Positions 8,556 to 18,351 of a DNA stretch of 64,000 nt are shown here, piece after piece (the stretch's first letter is position 1; every line of letters starts with the position of its first letter). The notes beneath the pieces were generated by a model. The model had not been told where the DNA came from and did no database searches. It was given only the letters and a program-made list of their open reading frames with translations. Position numbers and translations under genes: made by a program. This DNA is from [Clostridium] aminophilum DSM 10710 (GTDB taxonomy: Bacteria; Bacillota; Clostridia; Lachnospirales; Lachnospiraceae): assembly GCF_000711825.1 (NCBI RefSeq), contig NZ_JONJ01000010.1, positions 83,564 through 147,563 of the forward strand, read 5' to 3'.

Positions 8556-8764
8556 AAGTGTTGCGGAAACGCCGGATCAATGATATTCTATTAAATTGAG
8601 TTATTGTGTCTTTCTTGTGTTATGCGGACTTTGCTCCGTTTCGGGAAATCCTTCCGGAGAGAGACAGGGGTATGCGCGGGCATACCCGCCGGCCGCGTTC
8701 CATAAGAGAGGAACGGGCAATTACCACAGAACGATATTTCGATATAAAGAAAAGAGGAAACAGG

Positions 8765-10582
8765 ATGGGAGCTGCTGATCAGAGCAGAATCAGAAATTTC
8801 TGCATCGTGGCACACATTGACCACGGCAAATCAACACTTGCAGACCGTATCATCGAGAAAACAGGACTTCTCACCGAGCGTGAGATGCAGGACCAGGTGC
8901 TGGACAACATGGAGCTGGAGCGGGAGCGCGGCATCACCATCAAGTCGCAGGCAGTCCGCACCGTGTATAAGGCAAAAGACGGCAATGAATATATCTTCAA
9001 TCTGATTGACACTCCGGGACACGTCGACTTCAACTACGAGGTATCCCGAAGCCTTGCGGCGTGTGACGGAGCCATCCTCGTCGTCGATTCCACACAGGGT
9101 GTGGAGGCGCAGACGCTGGCCAATGTCTATCTTGCGCTGGATCATGACCTGGAAGTATTCCCGGTGCTGAACAAGGTGGATCTTCCGAGTGCGCATCCGG
9201 ACGAGGTTGCCGAGGAGATCGAGGATATCATTGGGATCGATGCCTCCGAGGCACCGCGTGTATCGGCGAAGACCGGTCTCAACGTGGAGGAAGTGCTGGA
9301 GAGTATCGTGACAAAGCTTCCGGCGCCGTCCGGAGATCCGGATGCACCGCTGCAGGCGCTGATCTTCGACTCGATCTATGATTCCTATAAAGGCGTCATC
9401 GTGTTCTGCCGTGTGAAGAACGGCTCCATCAAAAAGGGCATGAAGGTTCGCATGATGGCCACCGGAGCGGAGATCGACGTAGTGGAGGTCGGTTATTTCG
9501 GCGCGGGACGGTTTGTCCCGGGCGACGGCCTTGACTGCGGCATGGTTGGATATTTCACCGGAAGCATCAAGAATCTGCAGGAAGCGCGTGTCGGCGACAC
9601 CGTGACCGGCGCGGCCAATCCGTGTGCGGAGCCGCTTCCGGGATATAAGAAGGTAACGCCGATGGTTTACTGCGGCATTTATCCGGCAGATTCCGCCCGC
9701 TATCCGGAACTGCGGGATGCACTGGAAAAACTTCAGTTAAATGATGCCGCTCTCTACTATGAGCCGGAGACATCGGCGGCCCTCGGCTTCGGATTCCGCT
9801 GCGGATTCCTTGGCCTTCTCCATCTGGACATCATCCAGGAGAGACTGGAGAGAGAATACAATCTTGACCTTGTGACCACCGCGCCGGGCGTTGTCTACCA
9901 TGTCTACAAGACCGACGGCACGATGATGGAGCTCACCAACCCGTCGAACCTTCCGGACCCGTCGGAGATTGAGCACATGGAGGAGCCGATCGTCAAGGCG
10001 GAGATCATGGTCACCACGGAATATGTCGGCGCCATCATGACGCTCTGCCAGGAGCGCCGCGGCGTATACCTGAATACGGATTATGTGGAGGCGACCAGAG
10101 CGATCCTTCACTACGAGCTTCCGCTCAACGAGATTATTTACGACTTCTTCGACGCCCTGAAATCCCGATCCAGAGGATATGCGTCTCTCGATTATGAACT
10201 CAAGGGTTATGAGCCGTCCAAACTGGTGAAACTGGACATCCTCATCAACCGCGAGCAGGTGGATGCGCTGAGCTTCATCGTCTTTGCGGATTCTGCCTAT
10301 GAGCGCGGAAAGAAGATGTGCGAGAAACTTCAGAACGAGATTCCGAGACATCTCTTCGAGATTCCGATTCAGGCAGCGGTCGGCGGCCGCATTGTGGCCA
10401 GAACGACGGTTCGCGCGATGCGCAAGGATGTCCTGGCGAAATGTTACGGCGGCGATATTTCCCGTAAGAAAAAACTTCTGGAGAAACAGAAGGAAGGTAA
10501 GAAGCGTATGCGCGAGGTCGGCAATGTCGAGATCCCGCAGAGTGCGTTTATGAGCGTCCTGAAGCTGGATGACGGAAATTGA
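8765..10582 (+). CDS. lepA: Elongation factor 4 (LepA)
   Basis: Ribosome-bound translational GTPase that remodels stalled or mis-translocated ribosomes. From the ATG at 8765 (AGAGGA six bases upstream) the 605-residue protein opens [12 protein letters not shown] and carries G1 AHIDHGKST, the switch region [19 protein letters not shown] and NKVD. The LepA-specific C-terminal domain closes with [17 protein letters not shown]. Family length is about 600. An upstream in-frame extension to 8606 lacks family residues and was rejected. The stop codon overlaps hemW, so the two are co-transcribed. Confidence 0.97.
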   Translation: MGAADQSRIRNFCIVAHIDHGKSTLADRIIEKTGLLTEREMQDQVLDNMELERERGITIKSQAVRTVYKAKDGNEYIFNLIDTPGHVDFNYEVSRSLAACDGAILVVDSTQGVEAQTLANVYLALDHDLEVFPVLNKVDLPSAHPDEVAEEIEDIIGIDASEAPRVSAKTGLNVEEVLESIVTKLPAPSGDPDAPLQALIFDSIYDSYKGVIVFCRVKNGSIKKGMKVRMMATGAEIDVVEVGYFGAGRFVPGDGLDCGMVGYFTGSIKNLQEARVGDTVTGAANPCAEPLPGYKKVTPMVYCGIYPADSARYPELRDALEKLQLNDAALYYEPETSAALGFGFRCGFLGLLHLDIIQERLEREYNLDLVTTAPGVVYHVYKTDGTMMELTNPSNLPDPSEIEHMEEPIVKAEIMVTTEYVGAIMTLCQERRGVYLNTDYVEATRAILHYELPLNEIIYDFFDALKSRSRGYASLDYELKGYEPSKLVKLDILINREQVDALSFIVFADSAYERGKKMCEKLQNEIPRHLFEIPIQAAVGGRIVARTTVRAMRKDVLAKCYGGDISRKKKLLEKQKEGKKRMREVGNVEIPQSAFMSVLKLDDGN

Positions 10583-11913
10583 TGAAGAAAGAGCGGCCGG
10601 ATATGGAGATCTATGTTCACATTCCGTTCTGCGTAAAAAAATGCCGGTACTGTGATTTTCTCTCTTTTCCCTGCGGAAATGATTCTGCCGGAAAGGAGGA
10701 CCGGTATGTGGAAGCGCTTCTCCGGGAGATCGCAGAAATGCGGCACGGAAGAGGAAAATGCGATGCCGCACCGGCGGACGTAACCTCCGTTTTTATCGGC
10801 GGCGGCACGCCGTCGGTCCTGCCGGCGGAATCGATCCGTCGGATTCTGGACCGGATCCGGGAAGTCTACTTCGTCCGGGAGGATGCGGAGATCACGATGG
10901 AGGCAAATCCCGGCACGATCACGGAGGAAAAAGCGCGGATCTGGAAGAAGGCCGGCGTGAACCGCCTGAGTATGGGGCTTCAGAGCGCCCATGACGAGGA
11001 ACTCCGGCTTCTCGGGCGGATTCATACATGGGAAGATTTTCTGGAGAGCTGGAAGACGGCGAGAAATGCGGGCTTTGACAACATTAATATCGATCTGATG
11101 AGTGCGCTTCCGGGCCAGAAGGAAGAGACCTGGCGGGATACCCTGAAACGGGTGATTGCGCTCGCGCCGGAACACATTTCGGCGTACAGCCTGATTGTCG
11201 AACCCGGAACGCCGTTTTATGAAGATTACGGCGCGATGAGCAGCGATATCGCGGATTACGGCGAGTACGCCGATGTACCCGAAGATCATCTGGCGCGCTA
11301 CCGCGGCCGGGCAAGGATTCCCGGGGAGACCGAGGACCGGGCGATGTATCACGATACGAAACGGATTCTCGCGGAGGCCGGTTACCGGCGCTACGAGATC
11401 TCCAATTATGCGAAAGCAGGCCGGGAATGCCGGCATAATCTCGGGTATTGGACCGGGGTGGAATATCTCGGCTTCGGCCTCGGCGCAAGTTCCTGTCTGT
11501 GTGAGAACGGGCATTACGTCCGGTTTTCCGTGACGAGAGATCCGGATGAATACTGCGGCTGCTTTGAGAGCAGAACCCGTGCCACGGCCGAGCGACCCTC
11601 TGAACCGGAGTCATCGGACCACAATGCCGGGGATGCCGGTATAAGGCCGCGCGCACTGTACGATACAACGGAAATTCTCTCCGAAGCGGACCGGATGGCG
11701 GAATTCATGTTTCTCGGACTTCGCCTCACGGACGGGGTGTCCGCGGCGGAATTCCGGAAAGAATTCGGCCGGGAGATCCGGGAGGTTTACGGAGAAGTGA
11801 TCGGGAAACTGAGACGAGAAGGTCTTCTTGCGGAGAACGGTGACCGCATTCTGCTCACAGAGACAGGACTGGATGTGTCCAATATCGCGATGGCAGAGTT
11901 CCTGCCGGACTGA
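10582..11913 (+). CDS. hemW: Radical SAM protein HemW (oxygen-independent coproporphyrinogen oxidase-like)
   Basis: HemW-type radical SAM protein, known elsewhere as a heme chaperone rather than a coproporphyrinogen oxidase. The 4Fe-4S ligands are Cys17, Cys21 and Cys24 in PFCVKKCRYCDF. FIGGGTPSVLPAES and RLSMGLQSAHDEEL are typical of the SAM and substrate pockets, and the HemN_C domain is at the end. ATG at 10582 overlaps the lepA stop (TGATG). An insertion of about 30 residues (ATAERPSEPESSDHN region) after the core is unusual. In many Firmicutes the hrcA-dnaK genes follow; here prmA does. Confidence 0.92.
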   Translation: MKKERPDMEIYVHIPFCVKKCRYCDFLSFPCGNDSAGKEDRYVEALLREIAEMRHGRGKCDAAPADVTSVFIGGGTPSVLPAESIRRILDRIREVYFVREDAEITMEANPGTITEEKARIWKKAGVNRLSMGLQSAHDEELRLLGRIHTWEDFLESWKTARNAGFDNINIDLMSALPGQKEETWRDTLKRVIALAPEHISAYSLIVEPGTPFYEDYGAMSSDIADYGEYADVPEDHLARYRGRARIPGETEDRAMYHDTKRILAEAGYRRYEISNYAKAGRECRHNLGYWTGVEYLGFGLGASSCLCENGHYVRFSVTRDPDEYCGCFESRTRATAERPSEPESSDHNAGDAGIRPRALYDTTEILSEADRMAEFMFLGLRLTDGVSAAEFRKEFGREIREVYGEVIGKLRREGLLAENGDRILLTETGLDVSNIAMAEFLPD

Positions 11914-11931
11914 ATGCGGGAAAGAGCAGGA

Positions 11932-12060
11932 GACGGAATCGAACGCCGGAAAAAACCATCGGAGACGGAACGCCGGAAAAAGACTATCGGAGACGGAACG
12001 CCAGAAAAAGACCATCGGAGACGGAACGCCAGAAAAAGACCATCGGAGACGGAACGCCGG
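11932..12060 (+). repeat. 28-bp tandem repeat after hemW
   Basis: Four full units beginning CGGAGACGGAACGCC start at 11960, 11988, 12016 and 12044 (the last cut short), with a diverged unit before them. The 28-bp length is not a multiple of three, so no reading frame is kept and coding is unlikely. Degenerate copies continue towards prmA. Confidence 0.75.
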
Positions 12061-12149
12061 AGAAGGATAGACGGAGAAAGATCACAGGAGACGGATTGTC
12101 GGAATAGAGCACCGGAAACGGATTAACGGAGATAAATGGAGGAAACGCA

Positions 12150-13136
12150 ATGAAGTGGAAAAAATACACACTGACAACAACAACCGCAGCGGAGGATCTG
12201 GTTTCCGCAACGCTCGATGATATCGGCATCGAGGGCGTTATGATCGAGGACAATATCCCGCTGACCGAAGAGGAGACCAAGGGAATGTTCATTGATATTC
12301 TGCCGGAACTTCCGCCGGATGAGGGTGTTTCCCGGATTTCCTTCTATCTGGACGACGATGAAAATGCGGCGGACATGCTTCAGAAGGCAAAGGAGGCGCT
12401 GGCAGAGCTTGCGCAGTTCACGGACCTCGGCGCCTGCACCATCGAGGAGTCTGAGACCGAGGACAAGGACTGGATCAACAACTGGAAACAGTATTTTAAG
12501 CCGTTTACCGTCGACAATATCCTGATTAAGCCGACCTGGGAGCCGGTGCCGGAAGAGCACAAGGATAAGCTCATGATCCAGATCGATCCGGGCACAGCCT
12601 TCGGAACCGGTCTTCATGAGACGACACAGCTCTGCATCCGTCAGCTCGAAAAATATATCAAAGGCGGCGAGCAGATTCTGGATGTCGGAACCGGAAGCGG
12701 TATTCTCGGCATCGCGGCGCTGAAGCTTGGGGCCGGCTATGTCTTCGGAACGGATCTGGATGAAAATGCCATCGACGCTGTGGCGGAGAACCTTGCGTCC
12801 AACGATATTGCAGGCGATAAGTTTGACGTCCTTCAGGGCAACCTTCTCTCCGGTGGCCCGGATAACCAGACCGAAGAAGAGACCAGAGCCGTACAGGAAA
12901 AAGTCGGCTTTGAAAAGTACGATATTGTGACCGCCAATATCCTTGCGCCGGTGATCATCGGCCTGGTTCCGGAGATCCCGCAGCATCTGAAAAAGGGCGG
13001 CGTGTTCATCACCTCCGGTATCATCAATACCAAAGAAGAGGACGTTGTAGCGGCATTTCAGGCGGAACCGTCCCTGAAGATCGTGGAGATCAATCATCAG
13101 GGCGAGTGGGTCAATGTGACCGCAGTGAAGGAGTGA
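12150..13136 (+). CDS. prmA: Ribosomal protein L11 methyltransferase
   Basis: SAM-dependent trimethylation of ribosomal protein L11. The N-terminal substrate domain is followed by DPGTAFGTGLHETT (about residues 150-163), SAM motif I DVGTGSGILG and the NIL-type motif VTANILAPVI. The 328-residue length is close to the usual 300-320. ATG with GGAGG shortly upstream. The gene is followed seven bases later by rsmE, a conserved pair. Confidence 0.95.
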   Translation: MKWKKYTLTTTTAAEDLVSATLDDIGIEGVMIEDNIPLTEEETKGMFIDILPELPPDEGVSRISFYLDDDENAADMLQKAKEALAELAQFTDLGACTIEESETEDKDWINNWKQYFKPFTVDNILIKPTWEPVPEEHKDKLMIQIDPGTAFGTGLHETTQLCIRQLEKYIKGGEQILDVGTGSGILGIAALKLGAGYVFGTDLDENAIDAVAENLASNDIAGDKFDVLQGNLLSGGPDNQTEEETRAVQEKVGFEKYDIVTANILAPVIIGLVPEIPQHLKKGGVFITSGIINTKEEDVVAAFQAEPSLKIVEINHQGEWVNVTAVKE

Positions 13137-13143
13137 CCGGATC

Positions 13144-13884
13144 ATGTACCATTTCTTTGTGGAACCGGATCAGATCGCGGAAGACCGGATCACGATCCTC
13201 GGTGAGGATGTCAATCACATCGGCAATGTTCTACGCATGAAGCCGGGAGAAAACGTTCTGATCAGTGCGGAAGGGGAAAAGGACCGTCTCTGCGGGATTG
13301 AAGAAATCCGGCGGGACGAGGTGATTCTCCGGATTTTGGAAGTGCGGGAGGAAAATAATGAACTTCCGGCGCGCATCCATCTGTATCAGGGACTGCCGAA
13401 GAGCGACAAAATGGAACTCATCATCCAGAAGGCGGTGGAGCTTGGCGCATACCGCATTGTTCCGGTGTCAACGAAGAATACGGTTGTGAAGCTGGACGCC
13501 AAAAAGGCGGAGGCTAAAGTGAAGCGCTGGAACGCCATCGCGCTGGCGGCGGCCAAGCAGTCCCAGCGGAGTGTGATTCCGGAGGTCGCTCCGGTTATTT
13601 CCTTCGGACAGGCCCTGGAGGAAGTGAAGGCGTTTGATCTGAAGCTGATTCCGTATGAAAATGCGGATGGAATGGCGAAGACGAGAGCGTGTCTGGAGAA
13701 GGCGGCGCCGGGACAGGATATCGCGGTGTTCATCGGCCCGGAAGGCGGATTTGATCCGGGAGAGATCGAAAAGGCAAAAGACGCAGGCACAGAGCCGGTG
13801 ACGCTCGGAAAGCGGATCCTCCGCACGGAGACCGCGGGGCTCTGCATCCTGTCCGCTCTGATGATGCAGCTCGACGACTGCTGA
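13144..13884 (+). CDS. rsmE: 16S rRNA m3U1498 methyltransferase
   Basis: SPOUT-class enzyme that methylates N3 of U1498 in 16S rRNA. An N-terminal PUA-like domain (MYHFFVEPDQI, HIGNVLRMKPGE) precedes the trefoil-knot domain with FIGPEGGFDPGE and LGKRILRTETAGL, which bind SAM. It is 246 residues, the normal size. Tight spacing behind prmA indicates one transcript. Confidence 0.95.
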   Translation: MYHFFVEPDQIAEDRITILGEDVNHIGNVLRMKPGENVLISAEGEKDRLCGIEEIRRDEVILRILEVREENNELPARIHLYQGLPKSDKMELIIQKAVELGAYRIVPVSTKNTVVKLDAKKAEAKVKRWNAIALAAAKQSQRSVIPEVAPVISFGQALEEVKAFDLKLIPYENADGMAKTRACLEKAAPGQDIAVFIGPEGGFDPGEIEKAKDAGTEPVTLGKRILRTETAGLCILSALMMQLDDC

Positions 13885-13958
13885 AAAGCGATGAAGGCCG
13901 ATAACGGCAAACAGAACTGAATAAGACAAAATCACCAAAGTTTAGAAAAGAAAGAATT

Positions 13959-15113
13959 ATGGAAGCATATTTTGACAACTCTGCGACGACCAGAGTATAT
14001 GACGAAGTCGCCGAAGCCGTTCTCCGTGCCATGACAGCGGATTTCGGCAACCCTTCCTCCATGCACACGAAGGGAATGGAGGCGGAAAACCTGATCCGTG
14101 AGGCGAGACAGAACATCGCGGATACCCTGAAAGTAAGCGCCCGGGAGATCGTGTTTACCTCCGGCGGAACGGAGTCGAACAATATGGCGCTCTACGGAAC
14201 GGCATATTCGATGCGCCGAATGGGAAAACACATCATCACCAGCGGCGTGGAGCATGCGTCGATCTATCAGCCGCTGACATTTCTGGAAGAGATGGGATAT
14301 GAGATCACCTATCTTCCGGTAGATGAGAACGGACACATTTCTCTGGAGCAGCTCCGGGAGTCCATCCGGAAAGACACGATCCTGGTGTCCATTATGTACG
14401 TGAACAACGAGATCGGCGCCGTGGAGCCGGTGGAAGAGATCGCAAAGGTGATCCACGAGACCAATCCGCGCACCGTCTTCCATGTGGATGCGATCCAGGC
14501 ATACGGAAAATACCGGATCCGTCCGAAGAAGTCGGGCATTGACCTTCTGTCGGTCAGCGGTCACAAGATCCATGGACCGAAGGGAACGGGCTTCCTCTAT
14601 ATCGGCGAGAAGATTCATGTCCATCCCATTATTCTCGGCGGCGGGCAGCAGAGAGATATGCGTTCCGGAACGGAAAATGTTCCCGGCTGCTACGGTCTCG
14701 GCGTGGCCGCAAAGATGGCTTATACGGGATTTGAAAAACGGATTGACCGCTTTTACGAGCTCCGGGATCGCCTGATCCGGGGACTCCATGAGATCGAGGG
14801 AACCACGATCAACGGATTTGAGGACCGGAGAAATGCGCCGCAGATCGTGAGCTGCAGTTTTGACGGCATCCGCGCGGAGGTTCTCCTCCATGCACTGGAG
14901 CGAAAAGAGATCTATGTCTCCTCCGGATCGGCATGCTCGTCCAACCATCCGGGCATCAGCGGTACGCTGAAGGCGATCGGCGTGAAGAAGGAACTTCTGG
15001 ACTCCACACTCCGCTTCAGCCTCGGAAGCTTTAACAACGAAGAACAGGTCGATTATGTCATCGCACAGCTGAAAGAGATCCTGCCGGAACTGAGAAAATT
15101 CCGCAGATATTAA
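13959..15113 (+). CDS. Cysteine desulfurase (NifS/IscS-type, partner of ThiI)
   Basis: PLP enzyme that removes sulfur from cysteine as enzyme-bound persulfide. Seen are the N-terminal YFDNSATT, the TSGGTESNN phosphate loop, the PLP-binding Lys in SGHKIHGPKG, and the active-site Cys in SSGSACSSNHPG. It is 384 residues. Position 14 bases ahead of thiI matches the dedicated desulfurase of the B. subtilis NifZ type, which supplies 4-thiouridine synthesis, so this role is inferred over general Fe-S assembly. Confidence 0.93.
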   Translation: MEAYFDNSATTRVYDEVAEAVLRAMTADFGNPSSMHTKGMEAENLIREARQNIADTLKVSAREIVFTSGGTESNNMALYGTAYSMRRMGKHIITSGVEHASIYQPLTFLEEMGYEITYLPVDENGHISLEQLRESIRKDTILVSIMYVNNEIGAVEPVEEIAKVIHETNPRTVFHVDAIQAYGKYRIRPKKSGIDLLSVSGHKIHGPKGTGFLYIGEKIHVHPIILGGGQQRDMRSGTENVPGCYGLGVAAKMAYTGFEKRIDRFYELRDRLIRGLHEIEGTTINGFEDRRNAPQIVSCSFDGIRAEVLLHALERKEIYVSSGSACSSNHPGISGTLKAIGVKKELLDSTLRFSLGSFNNEEQVDYVIAQLKEILPELRKFRRY

Positions 15114-15127
15114 TTTAGGAGAAAAAT

Positions 15128-16312
15128 ATGTTTCATTCATTTTTGATCAAGTACGCCGAGATCGGCATCAAGGGAAAGAACCGTTATCTTTTTGAAGATA
15201 AGCTGATCTCCCACATCAATACCGTCCTTCGCCCGCTGGACGGAAAATTTCTTGTCACCAAAGAGGCGGGACGCATTTATGCGGACGCATCCGAGGAATT
15301 TGACTTCGACGAGGTTGTGGATGCGCTGAAGAGAGTATTCGGTATCGCAGCCATCTGCCCGCTGGTCCGCATTGAGGACAAGGGCTTTGATGACCTGAAA
15401 GAGCAGGTTGTGAAATATGTCGGCGATGTCTATAAAGACCGTCATTTCACCTTTAAGGTCAACAGCCGCCGCATCAACAAGGAGTATCCGGGAACCTCCG
15501 AGACGATCAACGCGGATCTCGGCGAGGTTCTTCTGCAGGCGTATCCGGAGCTGAAAGTTGACGTGCACCATCCGGAAATGCTGCTGAACGTGGAAATCCG
15601 CAAAACCTGCGTCAACATATATTCTCTGGTGATCCCGGGACCGGGAGGAATGCCGGTGGGGACCAACGGAAAGGCAATGCTTCTTCTGTCCGGCGGAATC
15701 GACAGCCCGGTTGCGGGATACATGATCGCAAAGCGCGGCGTTGTGCTGGAGGCGACATATTTCCATGCGCCGCCGTATACCAGCGAGAGAGCAAAGCAGA
15801 AGGTAGTGGATCTCGCAAAGCAGGTTTCCAAATATTCCGGAAACATCCGTCTGCATGTCATCAATTTTACCGATATTCAGATGTATATTTATCAGAACTG
15901 TCCGCATGATGAGCTGACCATCATCATGAGACGATACATGATGAAAATTGCGGAGAAGCTGGCGCAGAAGAATGGCTGTCACTGCCTTGTCACCGGCGAG
16001 TCCATCGGTCAGGTGGCATCCCAGACCATGCAGTCCCTGCAGTGCACCGATGCTGCAGTCACGAACATGCCGGTCTTCCGTCCGCTGATCGCGTTTGACA
16101 AGCAGGATATCGTCGACATTTCCTATAAGATCGGAACCTATGAGACCTCGATCGAACCGTATGAGGACTGCTGCACGATCTTTGTCGCAAAGCATCCGGT
16201 AACCAAGCCGTTCCTCGATACGATTGAAAAGAGCGAGAAGAATCTCGAAGAGAAGATCGATGAGATGGTCCAGACCGCGATTGACACCGAAGAAGTCATC
16301 GCGTGCTGGTAA
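15128..16312 (+). CDS. thiI: tRNA 4-thiouridine synthetase ThiI
   Basis: Adenylates and thiolates U8 of tRNA, using sulfur passed from the desulfurase encoded just upstream. Order of domains: ferredoxin-like start (MFHSFLIKYAEIGIKGKNR), THUMP (about residues 60-165), PP-loop ATPase with LLLSGGIDSPVAGY. The 394-residue protein lacks the C-terminal rhodanese domain of the E. coli form, as in other Firmicutes. Start ATG has TAGGAG upstream. Confidence 0.95.
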   Translation: MFHSFLIKYAEIGIKGKNRYLFEDKLISHINTVLRPLDGKFLVTKEAGRIYADASEEFDFDEVVDALKRVFGIAAICPLVRIEDKGFDDLKEQVVKYVGDVYKDRHFTFKVNSRRINKEYPGTSETINADLGEVLLQAYPELKVDVHHPEMLLNVEIRKTCVNIYSLVIPGPGGMPVGTNGKAMLLLSGGIDSPVAGYMIAKRGVVLEATYFHAPPYTSERAKQKVVDLAKQVSKYSGNIRLHVINFTDIQMYIYQNCPHDELTIIMRRYMMKIAEKLAQKNGCHCLVTGESIGQVASQTMQSLQCTDAAVTNMPVFRPLIAFDKQDIVDISYKIGTYETSIEPYEDCCTIFVAKHPVTKPFLDTIEKSEKNLEEKIDEMVQTAIDTEEVIACW

Positions 16313-16325
16313 AGAGAGGACAGAA

Positions 16326-16396
16326 CAAAGTCCTCAAGAGGACTTCGGCTCCTCCATCCCCTCAGGAGTGAGGGAATGGGGGAGCTTCGCAAGTTA
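16326..16396 (-). repeat. Dispersed intergenic repeat, copy 2 (inverted)
   Basis: It contains the perfect hairpin AAGTCCTC-AA-GAGGACTT (16328-16345). Read on the minus strand it resembles 1561-1622 in order of blocks (TTGCGAAGCTC, then GGAG, then GAAGTCC...GGACTTTGT). Located between thiI and the terminator of the HPr-like gene. Confidence 0.45.
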
Positions 16397-16460
16397 CGAC
16401 CGTTTCGCGGCAGTTGCCAAAGTCTCGCCGGGGCGGGGGCTTTGGCGGGTTCGCCGCGTA

Positions 16461-16490
16461 AAAAAACCGGACTTCCGTCGGGAAGTCCGG
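16461..16490 (-). terminator. Terminator of the HPr-like gene (minus strand)
   Basis: A perfect ten-base stem (CCGGACTTCC / GGAAGTCCGG, 16467-16490) with loop GTCG is followed on the minus strand by seven T residues. It may also slow plus-strand transcription from thiI, but the T-run points to the minus-strand gene. Confidence 0.85.
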
Positions 16491-16545
16491 CTTATGTATG
16501 ACTTATATTTGATGTCGGATGGCGTACAATGAAGCTCTGCCTTGA

Positions 16546-16785
16546 TCAGGCGATGATGTACGGTGCCAGAGTGGCAAGAACTTTGTCCAGCTTCTCGCCC
16601 GGGTCGCACTGGATATTCAGGTCGATCGGCTTGGAGAGATCGAGGGAAAAGATACCCATGATGGATTTTGCATCAACAACATATCTTCCGGATACAAGGT
16701 CAAAATCAACATCAAACTTTGCAAGGTCATTGACGAAAGCCTTGACTTTATCGATAGAATTTAAGGAAATCTGAACAGTTTTCAT
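16546..16785 (-). CDS. HPr-like domain protein lacking the catalytic histidine
   Basis: A 79-residue protein related to HPr, the phosphocarrier of the sugar phosphotransferase system. The Ser46 region is well kept (VVDAKSIMGIFSLDL). The active-site loop GLHARPA with phospho-His15 is replaced by NSIDKVKAF, so it cannot be a normal phosphocarrier. A regulatory role like that of Crh, through phospho-Ser, is inference. ATG at 16785 is preferred because GGAGGG lies eight bases upstream; the ATG at 16800 overlaps that site. It is monocistronic with its own promoter and terminator and is the only clear minus-strand gene here. Confidence 0.8.
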   Translation of the reverse strand: MKTVQISLNSIDKVKAFVNDLAKFDVDFDLVSGRYVVDAKSIMGIFSLDLSKPIDLNIQCDPGEKLDKVLATLAPYIIA

Positions 16786-16825
16786 GAAAACGCCCTCCAT
16801 TCAATAAGATTAGTAAATATAAATA

Positions 16826-16854
16826 ATAGTACAAATCAGTGACGTAAAAGTCAA
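16826..16854 (-). promoter_or_regulatory. Promoter of the HPr-like gene
   Basis: On the minus strand TTGACT (16849-16854) and TACTAT (16826-16831) are separated by exactly 17 bases, about 40 bases before the start codon. Confidence 0.75.
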
Positions 16855-16908
16855 TGGGAAATGTATGCACGATTTTTCATACAGTAACACTCGGAAGGAA
16901 GGAAAAAT

Positions 16909-18252
16909 ATGCGAAAAGCTGCTTTTCATACACTGGGCTGCAAAGTCAATTCCTGGGAGACGGAAGCGATGGAACAGCTTCTGGAAGCGGACGGATACGA
17001 GATTGTTCCGTTTACGGAGAAGGCAGATGTCTATGTAATCAATACCTGTTCGGTGACGAATGTGGCGGACCGGAAATCCCGTCAGATGCTTCACCGGGCG
17101 AAGAAAATGAATCCGGATGCGGTTGTCGTGGCAGCGGGATGTTATGTGCAGTCGGCGGAGGGCACGCTGAAAAATGACGGCGCCGTGGACCTCATCATCG
17201 GCAATGACCGGAAGACAGAACTTGCCCGCCTGCTGAATGAATATCTCTCGGAGCACGGACCGGAAAACGGAGAAAAGAAGGAAGAAATCCTCGATATGAA
17301 TGAGGTTCATGAATTTGAGGATCTTCACATCAGCCGCACGGAGGAACACACCCGGGCGTTCATCAAAGTACAGGACGGCTGCAATCAGTTCTGCAGCTAC
17401 TGCATTATCCCGTATACCAGAGGGCGGATTCGGAGCAGAAGACCGGGCGATGTGGTTCGTGAAGTGACGAGACTGGCCGAATCCGGCTATAAAGAATTTG
17501 TCCTGACCGGAATTCATCTGGCGTCCTACGGAAAAGATTTCAAGGACGCGATGGAAGGCGCGGGAGATTCCAATATGAATCTTCTGGATCTGATCGTGAT
17601 GCTGGATCGGGTGCCGGGCGTCGAGCGAATCCGCCTCGGTTCCCTGGAGCCTCGCGTGGTGACGAGGGAATTTGCCCAGACGATTGCGACACTTCGCACC
17701 ATCTGTCCGCATTTCCACCTCTCGCTTCAGAGCGGCTGCGACGCGACGCTAAAGCGGATGAACCGCCATTATACAGCGAAAGAATATTTATACAGCTGCG
17801 ATGAGCTGCGGGAGGCATTTGATCACCCGGCGATTACGACGGACGTCATTGTCGGCTTCCCGGGCGAGACGGAGGAAGAATTCGAAGAATCCAGAACATT
17901 CCTTGATAAGGTGAATTTTTACGAGATGCACGTGTTCCGCTATTCGAGAAGAAAGGGAACCCGCGCGGACCGCATGGATCATCAGATTCCGGAGTCGGAG
18001 AAAGAAAAGCGCAGCGACATTCTGATCCGGATGGGCGATGAGATGTCAAAGGAATTCCGCCGCTGGTATCTGGGGAAGGAATCGGAAGTGCTTCTCGAAG
18101 AGCCGGTGGAGATTGACGGCGTCAAATACATGATGGGACACACCCGGGAGTATGTCAAAGGCGCTGTTCCGTATCGGGACGGACTGAAAAATGTCACCGT
18201 CCGCGGAACCTTTACCCGTATGCTGAACGACGAAGTTCTTCTGTTAAATTGA
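16909..18252 (+). CDS. mtaB: tRNA methylthiotransferase MtaB
   Basis: Radical SAM enzyme that adds a methylthio group to t6A37 of tRNA. Cys11, Cys47 and Cys78 in the N-terminal UPF0004 domain bind the auxiliary cluster. CNQFCSYC holds the SAM cluster, followed by LSLQSGCDATLKRMNR and a C-terminal TRAM-like segment. The 447-residue size and the GCKVNSWE start match MtaB rather than MiaB. ATG with AAGGAAGG upstream. It is transcribed away from the HPr-like gene. Confidence 0.92.
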   Translation: MRKAAFHTLGCKVNSWETEAMEQLLEADGYEIVPFTEKADVYVINTCSVTNVADRKSRQMLHRAKKMNPDAVVVAAGCYVQSAEGTLKNDGAVDLIIGNDRKTELARLLNEYLSEHGPENGEKKEEILDMNEVHEFEDLHISRTEEHTRAFIKVQDGCNQFCSYCIIPYTRGRIRSRRPGDVVREVTRLAESGYKEFVLTGIHLASYGKDFKDAMEGAGDSNMNLLDLIVMLDRVPGVERIRLGSLEPRVVTREFAQTIATLRTICPHFHLSLQSGCDATLKRMNRHYTAKEYLYSCDELREAFDHPAITTDVIVGFPGETEEEFEESRTFLDKVNFYEMHVFRYSRRKGTRADRMDHQIPESEKEKRSDILIRMGDEMSKEFRRWYLGKESEVLLEEPVEIDGVKYMMGHTREYVKGAVPYRDGLKNVTVRGTFTRMLNDEVLLLN

Positions 18253-18291
18253 CACTTTCTTAAAGAATTTTAAAGATGCGATCCGGCGCTC

Positions 18292-18320
18292 TTGTAGAAT
18301 GATTTGCGTTATGTTAGAAT
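18292..18320 (+). promoter_or_regulatory. Promoter candidate of ireB
   Basis: TTGTAG (18292-18297), a 17-base spacer and TAGAAT (18315-18320) preceded by TG (extended -10). A second possible pair, TTGACA at 18249 with TAAAGA at 18271, overlaps the mtaB stop codon. Confidence 0.45.
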
Positions 18321-18351
18321 GACGCATAGGTATAAAAAGGACGTGAATACT

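Noticed and set aside
8136..8580. Minus-strand arginine-rich frames over the 33-bp and GGAACCGG repeats
   Set aside because: They arise from repeat composition, overlap the end of the LOG gene and lack a ribosome site.
11828..12126. Plus-strand repetitive frames over the 28-bp repeat (KTIGDGTPEKDHRRR-type)
   Set aside because: The unit length is not a multiple of three, so each copy is read in a different frame; this is not a maintained protein repeat.
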